From NCBI GenBank assembly GCA_033060915.1, contig CM065382.1, positions 7,497,001 to 7,561,000 of the forward strand: a stretch of DNA of 64,000 nucleotides, given 5' to 3'. The notes below the pieces were generated by a model. The model saw nothing but the letters and a program-made list of their open reading frames with translations. It searched no databases and had not been told where the DNA came from. Below are positions 39,688-50,943 of this stretch, piece after piece. How positions within the stretch are numbered: position 1 is the stretch's first letter; each line of letters begins with the position of its first letter. The translations under genes were made by a program, and so were the position numbers. The DNA is from Euryodendron excelsum. Taxonomy: Eukaryota > Streptophyta > Magnoliopsida > Ericales > Pentaphylacaceae.

Positions 39688-41405
39688 ATGTTAGCTTCGG
39701 CAGCAACTCTAAATTTGGCCTCATTGCCGGTTGTAAGTGTGCCGACGCATACCAGCAGAAGCCGCCTCCAACGAGCACAATCGGTGGCATTATGGTCATC
39801 ATCGCCGCAGCATCTGCCCAAACCCAACATTATCTCCACCACCACCACCACCACCAGCAGCAGCAGCAGCAGCAGAAGCAGTTGGGAAAAAACAACCTCC
39901 GTCAAGACGGCCGTTGCGGCCGTTGATTCCTCTGATCCTGCCGAAAAGGTCAGTTTTCCCTCCCACCCTATCTCCCTTTCTCTCTGCCTCGTTCCTTCCC
40001 TACATATTTCTTGATCGCTGCCATATAAGTTGGATGAATATGAAATTAATCTATAACCCCAATCTGATTCACCTGCTCATCTTAAGATGAATCAACAAGC
40101 CAGCACCAAGTTCCATTTCGTTGTAGCAAACGCAAAATTCATGATGGACGAAGAGGAGCATTTCAAGGAGCTGTTGTTCGAGCGGCTTCGTTACTACGGA
40201 GAGCGCAACAAAGAGGAGGACTTCTGGCCTGTGATTGAACCCAAGTTCTTGGATGAATTTCCCAACATTGCCAGGCGATTAAAGAGACCCGCCGTCGCTC
40301 TTGTTTCAACCAACGGTCCATGGATCACGTAAGGACATCCCTTTGATTTGCTGTTATTCATTCATTATTCCTCCATATTCATTAATTCATTATTCATTAC
40401 TTCTATACTTCTATCTATCCATACCATTATAATAGCAAACTATTTGGTAAAACCTCTACTTTGCTGGGATTTTTTTTAATCGACAAAAATCACCCACATC
40501 AAGAAGTTTATTCAATTTACATTTAATACGTGCAAGAGTAATTATATAAAATTCATACCTAAATTGCTTTACAAATTTTGTAATCGCCAATTACTAAATT
40601 AGTGGTATAAAGAATAGTTGAGTGTAGTGGAGCACACACTATATCGCACATGGTGCGTGCCACCAAACTCTTTTGGTGAAGCTTCCACTTTGGTGATGTT
40701 TTTTTTGTTGACAAAAATGACCCACGTCATTAAATTTGTTCAGTTTATATTAAACACATGCAAAGCTAATTATATAATATTCATAATCAACTCGCTTCTT
40801 TAAATTTTGTAACCATCCACTATTAAATTAATAGTAGAAAGAGTGATTAGATATAGTATAGTACTAGCGCATATTGCGTACCAGCCTTCTAGTTATTTAT
40901 TATTTCTAGCCTACAACTAAAGTCAAGTTTAATAAAACCAAGTTTCCTAAGTTAAAAAAGTGTTCAAACTCTCAAAAGGAGAGTCCGGCTAGGGTTTGTT
41001 CCCACGAGTCACTGAATTTTTACTGTTTTAAAATCCTGTAAGAGCCCTAAAATGTCATCATACTTGGCACGTAGCATGATTTAAACATGAGTGCATATTT
41101 AGATCCAGTTTCATGTGATCTTGTGTAAAGCTATGATAATAGTAAAACAAAGGGAAGATCATTTGTTTCAACTAATCCACAAATGTTTTGGTTTCATGTT
41201 TTGGCTACGCAGGTTCACGAAGCTAAGGCTGGACAGAATTTTATCAGAAACCTACGAAGCCAACAGTCTGGAAGAAGCGTTGGCATCAAATCCTGTCAAT
41301 CTAGAGTTTGGGAAGCCGGAAAACTGGGTGGCGCCCTATCCAAATTACGCGTCTGGCTGGTGGGAGCCCTTCTTGCCACCAGGATCTGAAAAGCCAAAGA
41401 CGTGA
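39688..41405 (+). CDS. YCF54: YCF54/LCAA, copy B (231 aa)
   Basis: Tandem paralogue of 35072-36977 with the same role expected. CDS = join(39688..39948,40087..40328,41213..41405), 696 nt, all frames open and all splice sites kept. The transit-peptide exon is 7 codons longer because of a (CAC)n(CAG)n expansion (Thr/Ser run, 39836-39885). Core differences from copy A: FMLD to FMMD, HFHE to HFKE, EQDFWF to EEDFWP, LDKF to LDEF, NIFRR to NIARR, FMKL to FTKL, LDRV to LDRI, EADS to EANS, FEKPE to FGKPE, PKYEFG to PNYASG. Exon 2 begins with ATG where copy A has AAG. Intact, so it could be expressed; changes at otherwise conserved sites hint at relaxed selection. Confidence 0.88.
39836..39885 (+). 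repeat. (CAC)n(CAG)n trinucleotide run in the YCF54-B coding exon
   Basis: Six or more CAC units are followed by seven CAG-like units. Read in the frame that gives Thr and Ser codons, they lengthen the transit peptide. Copy A has only CACCACCATCACCAG here. Confidence 0.9.
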
Positions 41406-42059
41406 ATTTCCGGCATGTAACTTAAAAGTGGATCAGGCTATGCACAAAGCTTTGCAAGTTAGTGAAGACCCAACATTAACAAAGTGAGTGAATGTATGCG
41501 GATTAATGAAAATTTAGAGTTGCTTTCAGCATTGAATCTTTGTAGTTGAAGCTTGTTATATGGCTCACCTGGGCAAATTACCTATGCCAATGACACAAGA
41601 AAGGGTTGAAAACACCCAATTAGAATGACTGTCCTAAGTCAACAATAAAAAATCAAACTCACTACTTCTATATGCCTCAATCGATGCTGCAATGGCAAGA
41701 GATGGATTAAATACACACTGATATATATAAAAGGGTGAAAAAAATCGAACCAACTGCCAACACACAAAGCAAGTAAGGAGGGTTTAAACTCCTAATATCT
41801 TCCGGTGAGTTTCTTTGGGCCGCCTTGTAATGCCATTGGGCCTAATAGGTCTCAATGCAGTTTCGCCACTATCAGAAGAAAGGAAAGAGAGCAGCAGCAG
41901 TGACCAAGGCCTCCCTGGCTCCATCACCAGCAGAGGCCAACCGATGGGGCAGGGTGGGCCGTGGTCCCTCAAAAATTTTAAAATATATACTAGAACCCCT
42001 ATAAATTTTTAGGTATTTTTTTATAAAATATAGGTGTGGGTCAAAGAAATCAGGGGTTA

Positions 42060-42652
42060 GGCCCAATAAAAATTAAGTGAATGAAATTGGGCTACAGGTC
42101 AGTCCAAGTAGTTAAAAGAGCGGCCAGGCCCGCACTGCCGACCAGATGCCAACTTCAGGTCTAAGCCCAACATGGCAAGCCCAATTCGCGGGAATAATAA
42201 AAAAATTTAATGCTCTAACCGCAGCATTTAATGCGAAGGTGATTTGCAATTAATGTGGCAGCGGCTTGCCACATAACGTCCACCATCACGTCTGATCAAC
42301 TGACTCTGGCACGACGGTAAAGTTGGACGAACATCTGATCAATCAGAGACGAATGATGTGGTCTACAATGTAGGTCATGATGACCCTAAGATAGGCACAA
42401 GGGCAAAACACTTCATCGATGACACTATAAATATAATAGCTACAACGAGAAAGGTATGGACAATTAATCTCAAGCATATACTGTCTTTATTCATTCGATT
42501 TTCAATTTAGATTATTAACTCAATCGTCAGAGTGTGATCGGCCCAAAGAGGGTCTACCCATTCTAACTTCTTTATCTCTTTTGCAGCGAGTTTGGGCTCA
42601 TTGATATTGGTTTGAGTGATCGGCCATGCTTTCCTAAAAATTTTCACTTACA
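42060..42652 (+). repeat. 5' LTR of the Gypsy element
   Basis: Ends TTTTCACTTACA before ATTGGTGCCGTTTGTGGGAC, which resembles the post-LTR primer site (ATTGGCGCCGTCTGTGGG) of plant Gypsy elements. TATA-like ACTATAAATA at about 42424. The left edge is uncertain. Confidence 0.6.
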
Positions 42653-42849
42653 ATTGGTGCCGTTTGTGGGACGGTCAAGATAACCATGAGTACCAACACC
42701 TAAAGGGGAAGAGGAGAAAACCACAATGAGTGAGGAAATGAGGCTTCCTCTAGCAAAGATCACACTGATTCGGCATACTGCCGATCTACCCTAGTAGATC
42801 GCCGCTGAGGTCGAGTGATAAGGTCAAAAATACAGAGCCTTGCTTTGAG

Positions 42850-44310
42850 CCACCAGGAAACATGAGACGGATTGCGGAGAGACCCAGATTACGTCAGGGA
42901 ACCAAATCTCTGCGAAAACCATCATCAGGACCTCACCCTTTTGCCCTCTAGTGGACATGTCCTAAGCGACCATACGCTCCGTTCTGCTGAAAGGGAGCTT
43001 CGGCGACGTGACGAAAAGATTGCCCACCTCACCTCCCAAGTTCAGGCCATGAGGGAGGCCACCCCTGGAAGAAGTAGACACGGCAGAGAAGGGTCCCCAG
43101 ATCATGAAAGGATCGCAGGGAGTCGGAACACCAAAAGCAGAGACGCTCCCCCGGTGCGAATGAGAGGAAGTTACACCTCTAGCACCGGGCGTTGCGTGGA
43201 AAGGCGAGCAAATCAGCAACACAAGAGGAGCCAGACTCCACAGGACAAAGATCAGGCAAAAGCTGGTTGGCAACAGAAAGACTGAAAAGAGTGGTTCAAT
43301 GAAAAGCTGGAAGATAAGAAGTAGCATTCTAAAGACTGCACAACCCAGGACATGATTAAAAATCCTTGGACCAGATTGCAACTACACCGTTCATGGAGGA
43401 GATTGAGTCTCGCCAACCTCCACGAAAGTTCACACCACCAAAGTTCACTCCATATGACGGAAAGGCTGACCCAGTCAGTCATGTTTGGTATTACAAGTAA
43501 ATGATGGCGCTATGGAGCGAAGACCTATCATTAATGTGCCAAATTTTTTCCTCTAGCTTGGGAGACTTAGCCTTACATTGGTTTGACGAGCTGCCGTTTA
43601 GGTTGGTGTCGAATTGGAAGCAACTTGCCGAGCTCTTCACTACACACTTCATAACATACAACATGCAACCTAAGGAAGTCGATTTCCTACTAACCTTACG
43701 GAAGGGCGAGGGAGAAGGATTATAGGCATACGCAAGGCGCTACTGGGAGGCCTACAATGAGATCAATGAATACAGCGAGCAGCTGGCTGTAACCTAATTC
43801 AAGATCAGCTTGCCCAGGGAGCACCACTTACAACAATCCTTAATAAAGAAACTGACCCTCACCGTACAGGGATTGATGTCCAGGATCAAGCGATACGCTT
43901 GATTGGATGAAGATGTGCCTCAGCCGATTTCAAAAAAGGTCAGCATAGTTGCCAAGAGGACAAGTAAAAAAGATGCCAAAAAGTCTCGCTGAGAAGACAA
44001 CAATAACCAAGGCAGGAAGGCAAATGATGGGGTCTACACAGTCTTCAAAGATCCCATCTTCAAAATCTTACCCCTGATTTGTGACATGCCTTTTTTCAAA
44101 TGGCCCCCGAAATTAGGAGGAGACCCTACGTCTCGAGACCAAAAGAAGTTCCGCTCCTATCATCGGGAGAAGGAGCATCAGATAGAGCAATGCTGGCATC
44201 TGAAAAACCACCTAGAAGACTTAGCCAAGGATGGTCATCTTGACCAGTATATTAATCGCGAAAAGACAAAATGTGAGGCCGAGCAACCACGGATGGAAGT
44301 TGTCCCATAG
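42850..44310 (+). pseudogene. gag remnant of the Gypsy element
   Basis: Broken open stretches 42872-43285 (helical, HLTSQVQAMREATPGR), 43501-43725 (gag capsid-like, LGDLALHWFDELPFR, NWKQLAELFTTHF) and 44086-44310 (YHREKEHQIEQCWHLKNHLE, before the protease). TAG, TAA and frame changes separate them (for example TAG near 43723). Confidence 0.78.
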
Positions 44311-44489
44311 AAGGAAAACGAAGCAAGACCAGTCCGAGTGATCAACGTGCTGCATGATTCGGTAGAATCAGAGACTGTTAACTCACACTGATACCGGGTT
44401 GAGATACAGAAGGCTGTGCATCTAATGGAGGTAATGTAGATACAACCTTCGTCTAAAAAGGTTAAGGTTGGCAGCAACGTTGCGTCCAT

Positions 44490-46835
44490 AACCTTCCTTG
44501 ATGAAGACCTCGTGGGGGTGCAGACCCCTCAAAATGATGCCTTGGTTGTAATATTGAGAATGGCGGACTGTGACGTGAGGAAGTTGCTTATCGACCAAAG
44601 AAGTTCTTCTGAAGTCATGTATTACAATCTCTTTAAAAAATTAGAGCTAAAAGAGTCCGATCTCCAGCCATCTCTCAACCCATTGGTCGGGTTCAGTTCG
44701 GACCCAGTTTGGCCTTTGAGAAATGTAATAATTCCTGTAACTGTTGAGGGACTTATGTTACAGACAGAGTTCCTGGTAGTCAATGTGCCTTCCCCCTATA
44801 ATGTAATCATGGGACATACCTAGTTGCACCTTATGAAGGCTATCCCATCATCCTACCATCAACTGATTAGATTCCCTATCCCCGGTGGAGTGGGAGAAAT
44901 AATTTGGAGAATAAGTGGCAGCCAAATAGTGCTTTCTGACGGCATGCACAACAAAAATGAAAGTTAACAAGGTACAGATGATGAAGTTACGCGAGGACGC
45001 ACCTATTATCGACGATGTGGGGTAAACGTTGGAGAGTAATGCCACTGAAGAATTAAAGAAGATCCACATCTATCAGCAGGGTGAGAAGTATTTCGTCATC
45101 GGCACGTCCATGTCCAGAGTTGAAGAGAGCTCTCTAATCAAGCTGCTGACAAATTACCTTGAGGTGTTCGCTTGAACTCCTTACGACATGCCAGGGATCG
45201 ATGCTGACGTTGCCTACCAGAGGTTGAATGTTGACCCAAAGTGTCGGCTTGTGGTCCAAAAGGGAAGGAGGGCAGTAACACAGCATAGACGCCGTTATTA
45301 AAGAAGCCGAAAAACTCTTGGAAGTCAGGGCAATACGGGAAGTCCACTACCCAAGTTGGCTTTCGAACACCGTGGTAGTAAAGAAGAAGAACAGCAAGTG
45401 GAGGTTTTGCGTTGACTTCACTGATCTAAACAAGGCGTGCCCCAAGGACCCTTTCTCTCTCCCCAAGATCGAGCAGCTCGTAGATGCAACAGTTGGTTTC
45501 GAAAGAATAAGTTTTTTGGACGCCTACCGAGGGTATCACCAAATTTCTCTCCATCCAGATGATCAGGAGAAGACGACATTCATCACTCCAAAGGCTATCT
45601 TCTGCTACAAAGTAAGGCTTTTTGGTCTGAAGAACGTTGGGGCTACTTACCAGCCACTGGTCACCAAAATATTCAAAAACCATATCGGCAACAATGTGGA
45701 GGTCTATATTGACAATATAGTGGTAAAAAGTAAAGTCAACAACTCCTATTTGGAGGATTTAAAAGGAGTGTTCAGCATCTTGAAACAGTACAAAATGAGG
45801 CTAAACACTTCTAAATGCGTGTTTGGAGTCAGTTCGAGGAAGTTCCTGGGTTCTTGGTCACCCACTGGGGAAATGAAGTAGATTTGCGCCAAATTAGTGT
45901 GATCCAGAGCGTTCTAGCCCCAAAGAATACTAAAGAAATACAGAAGTTGACTGGAATGGCAGCGACACTTGACAAATTCATTAGCCAATCTTCAGATAAA
46001 TGCCAACCAGTCGTCCAACTTCTTAAAAAACGAGAACAATTCAAATGGACTTCAGAGTGTGATCAAACCTTTGGTAATTTAAAGAAATACTTAACCCAAC
46101 TACCCCTACTTTCCACCTCACTTAAGCATGAAGAACTTTTTCTCTGCCTAGTAGTATCGGAGCATGTAGTCAGCGCTGTACTGCTTCAGCAACAAGATCG
46201 GCAGCAGAAGCCAGTCTATTACGTCAGTAAAACACTTTTGGGAGTAGAAAGTAGTTACTTACCACTAGAGAAATTGGCATTTGCTCTGGTAGTGGCATCT
46301 CGCAAGTTGGTGCATTACTTTAGAGCCCACACCATTAACATCCTCACGGACCATCGGCTCAAACCACTCTTTAGAAGGGCCGACTTTTCTGAAAGATTGG
46401 CAAAGTGGGCCGTTGGGCTATAAGAATTTGACATCAAGTTCCACCTTAGATCAGTAGTTAAAGGTCACGTACTTGTTGACTTTATTGCCAAATTCTCTAT
46501 TGAACTACTGCCGGATGCTAACCCTCCAACAACTTTTGCTCAACAACATGTTGACGTCCCCCTAGACCTTTAGGAAAGTGCTAATCATTGGAAACTCTAC
46601 GTTGACGGAATGTCCAATGACCGGGGGGCAGGATTGGGCATAGTGCTTATTACACCAGACGACTTGGCCATTGAACAAGCTATTAAACTAGAGTTCACCG
46701 GCTCAAACAATGAATCTGAATACGAGGCCATATTCGCGGGACTGCATCGAGCCATTGAACTAAAAATTGCTGAGATTATCACAGGAGAATACGCGGCAAA
46801 AAATGACAAAATGACAATAATTTTTAGTTCATGAT
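44490..46835 (+). pseudogene. pol remnant: protease, reverse transcriptase, RNase H
   Basis: Protease at about 44512-44823: the catalytic D-[ST]-G is lost (LIDQRSSSEVMY in place of LVDTGSSA-type). RT at about 45318-45860: WRFCVDFTDLNKACPKD, FLDAYRGYHQI; the active-site Y-x-D-D reads YIDN, a lost Asp. RT-linked RNase H at about 45860-46423 and a second RNase H-like domain at about 46600-46834 (DRGAGLGIVL, NNESEYEAIFAGL). Frames and stops are broken between them. Not able to code for an active enzyme. Confidence 0.85.
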
Positions 46836-46862
46836 GACCCTAAGGTAGGCTAAGATTATCAC

Positions 46863-47600
46863 GGGATGACCCTACTCGCGTGGTTTTGTTCATCATGATG
46901 ACCTTACTTGCATGGTTTTGTTGGAGATTTCAGTTTGTCCGTTGCACTGCGGATATGTTGGTGTTGAATAGTAGCTCCTGATTCTGAGCTCCTCGCAGAA
47001 TGATAGGAACACGTTGCCATCAAATTGGGTGCCGTTGTCTGAAACGAGTGTACGAGGTATGCCAAACCTTGTTACTATATTTTTCGATGCAAATTTTTTG
47101 GTGTCAACCTCTCTGATGGTTGACAAAGGCTTGGCCTCCACCCACTTGGTGAAGTAGTCTATCGCCACAATGAAAAACCTCTTATTACTTAGAGTTCGGG
47201 GCGGGGGCCCGACTATATCCAGTCCCCACTAGGCAAAAGGCTAAGAGTTGGTTATAGTTGCGAGATCTTCAACAGGTTGATGTATGATTGGAGAAAACTT
47301 TGAAATTTTTCCCATCTCAGCACGTACTGGACTGTGTGGTTTTGCATGTAGGGCCACCAGTACCCTTGTGAGATAGCTCAGTGGGCCAAGGATCTTCCGT
47401 CGACATGACTTCCATATATCCCTTCATGGATTTCGAATAAGACGCCTTACACCTTGTCCGGGTGGACACAGTGCAAGTAAGGACCTGTGAAGGATCTCCC
47501 ATAAAGTTCCTTGTTTGGTGATAGTCAGTATCTAAGGGCTTTGTGTTTGATCCATCTGGCTTCGTTCTTGTCTTTCGACAGCTCGTCTTTGTCAAGGTAA
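46863..47600 (-). pseudogene. Integrase remnant, inverted relative to gag-pol
   Basis: Minus-strand reading gives an H2C2-to-core order (ending near 46893) with AIDYFTKWVEAKPLSTI, LVSDNGTQFDG and YYSTPTYPQCNGQTE, the integrase catalytic core with its D and D-N-G motifs. The preceding linker is at about 47600-47180 with a stop and frame change. Similar words TAAGATTATCAC (46851) and TAAGAGATTATCAC (47599) lie at the two ends of the inverted block, so inversion or a mis-joined second element is likely. Confidence 0.8.
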
Positions 47601-47607
47601 GAGATTA

Positions 47608-47888
47608 TCACAAGAGTTGACCTAAGGTAGGCACAAGGGCAAAACACTCCATCGATTACACTATAAATAGAACAGCTATACCGAGATAGATATGGACAAT
47701 TAATCTCAAGCATACACTGTCTTTATTCATTCGATTCTCGATTAAGATTGCTAACTTAATCATCGGAGTGTGATCGGCTTAAAGAGAGTCGACCCATTTT
47801 AACTTCTCTGTCCCTTTTGCAGCGAGTTTAAGCTCATTGATATAAGTTCTAGTGATTGGCTAGGCCTTCTAAAAAATTTTCACTTACA
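47608..47888 (+). repeat. Partial 3' LTR of the Gypsy element
   Basis: Matches the last about 280 bp of the 5' LTR with many substitutions; the U3 part is missing. Confidence 0.7.
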
Positions 47889-48214
47889 ATAGGTATTGGG
47901 CCCCAAAATTTTAAAAATTTTACTTTGATTCTTATAAAATTGAAATTTTTTTACCTTAGCCCCCTTCACCACAAATCCTGGTCCTGCTATTGATCACCAG
48001 CGCATTGTACAATCATACAAGACCAACCAAAGCAACGGACATAAAGATCTTCGTAGATGGATATGATCTTACTTTTTTTTTTATAAAAACTTTGTTTTTA
48101 TATAGAAAATTTTACTAGAATGTGTTGCAGTAATATTCTTGAAATTATTAGTTAAAATGATGAGTATTTTGGTTTGAAATCAAAAGTGCACAATCATATT
48201 ATCGAATGCAGCAT

Positions 48215-50632
48215 ATAACTAGAGGGGGCAGTTGCCCCCCCCCCCCCTTCAAAATTTTAAAATTAAACTTTCACCTTTAGTTTTTTAAATTATTTTTAAT
48301 TTGGCCCCTAAAAATTTAGAAATGCCCTCCTAAACTCTCAAATATTTTATTTTTATCTACAGTTCTAAGAAATATTTTTAATTTGCCCCTTTAATATTTT
48401 ATAAATGCCCCCTCAAATTTTTAAATACTTCATTTCCCCATACAATTTTAGGAATATTTTTTAATTTTTGCACTTTAAAACTTTATAAATGTTCTCTTAA
48501 ATAATTGTTTTACCTTAAGGAGTCATTCATATATATATACACACATTATGTGTATGTATAGAAATCAAGTGTCCTGTTATTGATTACAAAAACAAATTTC
48601 TTGGTAATGATTAACGGGTGCCCTTCCTCAATGAATTTTTTGGCTCTGTTATTGCATATTATTCTGTCAAAAAATTGTCTCTATAGCATAACATTTTCTG
48701 TTCACAAACAAACAGAATTAAAAGAAGAAAAAAAGTAATTCTATACAAACATATATACATTTATTTATTTATTTTTCTAGAAAATCTGTGAAAGCCAATT
48801 GGTATCTTTTGCATTAATACTCTGAACTGTGAAACGCAATTTGGTCTTTTGCACTGTTGTTAGGGAAAGAGAGTGAGTTCAAAATGGGTGTACGTCTAGA
48901 GATTTCAGAGGGGGACCCAATTCTTCAATTGGTTACAAGGCATAGAACAAGTGTACCTACAATATTATGATGACCAACACCAACCCATAGTTACAAAAAT
49001 AGAAAGCGGAAGTAAAAAATATTAGGAGAAATAGAAGTGAAAAATGCGATAAAAAAATATAAGAAGAAGTGAGAATGAAAAAATGATTGAGAAATTTAAT
49101 GAGTCTAATTAGTAAATTTTCACGAAACTCAAAGGAGATCTTTAAAAAATTAAGTAAAAATTTACATAAATAATTTCATAGATATTTAGTTAAAACTGAA
49201 GAAAAAAAATGTACAAAAATTGATATTTTAAGTTTTCAAAATATTTTTCTTAAATTTTTTAACAGTTTCTGTTAAGCATTCAAAAGCTTTTCAAGAATAT
49301 TCAAAACATTTTTCTTGTATTTTCTAAATATTTTTTCAAAATTTCAAAATAAATTTCGTGACGGTATCAAAAACACATTCCTCTTCTAAAATGAGTTTTT
49401 CAATAAGTATGAGCCAACCTTTTGAAATTTAGTAGTATGTTTTCACATGATTCCCCACTTTTGAGTTATCCTCCTGCTTTTTCATTCAGTGCTGAAAAAC
49501 AAAAACCAAAAAGTCAAAGGATGACACATCATCGAGCCGACTAATCAAATGTTGTTAGGTCATCAACGTTTGGACCTTACACACATGATAACGATGACAC
49601 AATAGCCATCTATACCAACCTCCTAGATGACCAAATTAGCCCCATTCAAGGGTTTGGAAAAAAGCATGCCGCTGTAATAAAAGACTTTACAATGGGAACA
49701 ATTGAAGAGGAACAACTTCGTACGAGGAATCTTTAGAGTCCTTGAACCATTCCTTACGAGGTTCATGGTTAGCTCTGAGACTCTGAGTCAATCTAAACGT
49801 CCATATTAGAACTCACTGTCTAGCATTCAACAGTTGAAATTTTGCAGTACATCAATATGTTGCAGTCATTGCAGGCTAACAGCTTCAACAGTTTTTTCAT
49901 TGAAGATGGTGTTTATCTTTGAAGGGTAGCTATTCTTTACGTACCATACCTCTTATATTTAAAGAAAATAATACAGTTGCAATTGTTTTGTTATGTGATT
50001 CATGTTATATATATTTTGAACTTGGGGATGTAGAGTCACCGGTTGTGGCAGAGCTAAGAAATTTATTCAGGAAGGGCAATAATTACTTGCAAACCAATTT
50101 TTTTTTTTTCAAAGTAATGTTGTACAACAAGAATTTTTGTATAAAATTTTTATAGAACAATATGGTTATTTGTGGTAGTTTTATTTCAAACCAAAATGGC
50201 CACTATTTTGGCCCAAAATTTTTAAAATGTTATTATCATATCATTTTAGTGGAGTTTTTTATATGAAAATTTTTGTAAAAATAAAATTTTTTTTTTTTTT
50301 TTCATAATCAACAATAGGGAACTTGACTTCTATATATATTTGCATAATATATACAAGCTTTTATATATATTGTATGAAAGAAATTTTGAAGCAAGTAATT
50401 AAAATATTTAAAGGAGCAATCATAAATTCTTAGAAGGGCAAATTGAAAGCTATTTCTAAAATTTGTAGGCCAAAGTAGAGTTTTAAAATGTAGAGGGATA
50501 TTCATAAATATCCAGAGAAGGTAAATTAAAATAAAATTTTAAAATTATAGACAAAAATAGATTTTCTCAAAATTTGAGGAGGCACTTGCCCCCACTGGCC
50601 CCAATGTCCCCCCGCCCCTGGTCGCCGGATGT
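48215..50632. mobile_element. Long-inverted-repeat element (about 2.4 kb) at the end of the duplicated segment
   Basis: The left end (GGGGGCAGTTGCCCCCC then CTTCAAAATTTTAAAATT) and the reverse complement of the right end (CAGGGGCGGGGGG..., GTGGGGGCAAGTGCCTCC, TCAAATTTTGAG) match. Arms of about 300 bp alternate TTTAATTTGCCCC-like and TTATAAATGCCCC-like words. No coding region seen; the AT-rich middle includes dispersed repeat copy 2 (about 49005-49420). The copy A junction at 37797 cuts into this same left end. Confidence 0.55.
49005..49420. repeat. AT-rich dispersed repeat, copy 2
   Basis: Diverged relative of 1545-1835 (GAAAGCGGAAG, TGAGAAATTTAATGAGTCT, TTTTCAAGAATATTC, AAATAAATTTCGTGACGG). 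Confidence 0.35.
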
Positions 50633-50943
50633 GTTGGTGGAAAAAACGTGAATCACACAAGAGATGCAAAGAAAATGTATCTCATCGAAGACTTATGGCG
50701 CGTGGGGCCCTTGTACAGGTGCCGGAGGTATAAAAAAAAAAATCTATTTGTATAGCATAACACTTCAAGAAATTTAAAAATTCAGAGACGCTTTTATTTA
50801 GTTTGTGTAAAAACGTGATGATAGGCTTCAACATTTTAAATATGACAGCTTCATCCTATGGTGACAGGAGGAAACAAGTCGCTGTAATAGCTACAATATA
50901 GGAACATAAAAAGATTGAAATCATGTTATGTCCATGTCGAGGC

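Larger units (their letters stand above)
42060..47888 (+). mobile_element. Decayed, rearranged Ty3/Gypsy LTR retrotransposon
   Basis: Order: 5' LTR, primer-binding-like word, gag remnants, protease, reverse transcriptase, RNase H (all plus strand), then an inverted integrase segment (minus strand) and a partial 3' LTR. Many in-frame stops and frame changes break the polyprotein. The two LTRs share the R-U5 part (GCACAAGGGCAAAACACT, GACAATTAATCTCAAGCATA, CTGTCTTTATTCATTCGATT, TTGCAGCGAGTTT) but have diverged. It is inserted in a hAT-like element. Confidence 0.82.
41931..47992. mobile_element. hAT-like element (about 6.06 kb, 8-bp TSD) carrying a Gypsy retrotransposon
   Basis: Flanked by the perfect 8-bp direct repeat ATCACCAG (41923-41930 and 47993-48000). 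Copy A has the empty site (ATCACGAG, 37534-37541). Ends: left CAGAGGCCAACCGATGGGGC; right, reverse complement, CAATAGCAGGACCAGGATTT. These are degenerate inverted repeats of the CAGNGGCGGA type. Between the ends and the LTRs, A/T-rich segments with CAAAATTTTAAAA lie on both sides. An 8-bp duplication and CA...TG ends fit hAT, but no transposase is present, so the class is inferred. Confidence 0.65.
37810..48240 (+). repeat. Segmental tandem duplication, copy B (interrupted by a 6-kb insertion)
   Basis: Begins CTAAAAAGCTCCTGAATAG inside former RPL17 intron 1. It then follows copy A through truncated RPL17, YCF54-B and its 3' flank to 41930, and resumes at 48001 (CGCATTGTACAATCATACAAG, matching 37542 onward). 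It ends at the transposon terminus near 48215-48240. The 41931-47992 insertion is specific to this copy. Confidence 0.9.

Noticed and set aside
39230..39694. 154-aa frame with a long Arg-Glu run
   Set aside because: Translation of the (GA)n microsatellite upstream of YCF54-B.
41815..42066. Short frames over the hAT-like insertion border
   Set aside because: They cross the insertion point and are not present in the paralogous empty site.
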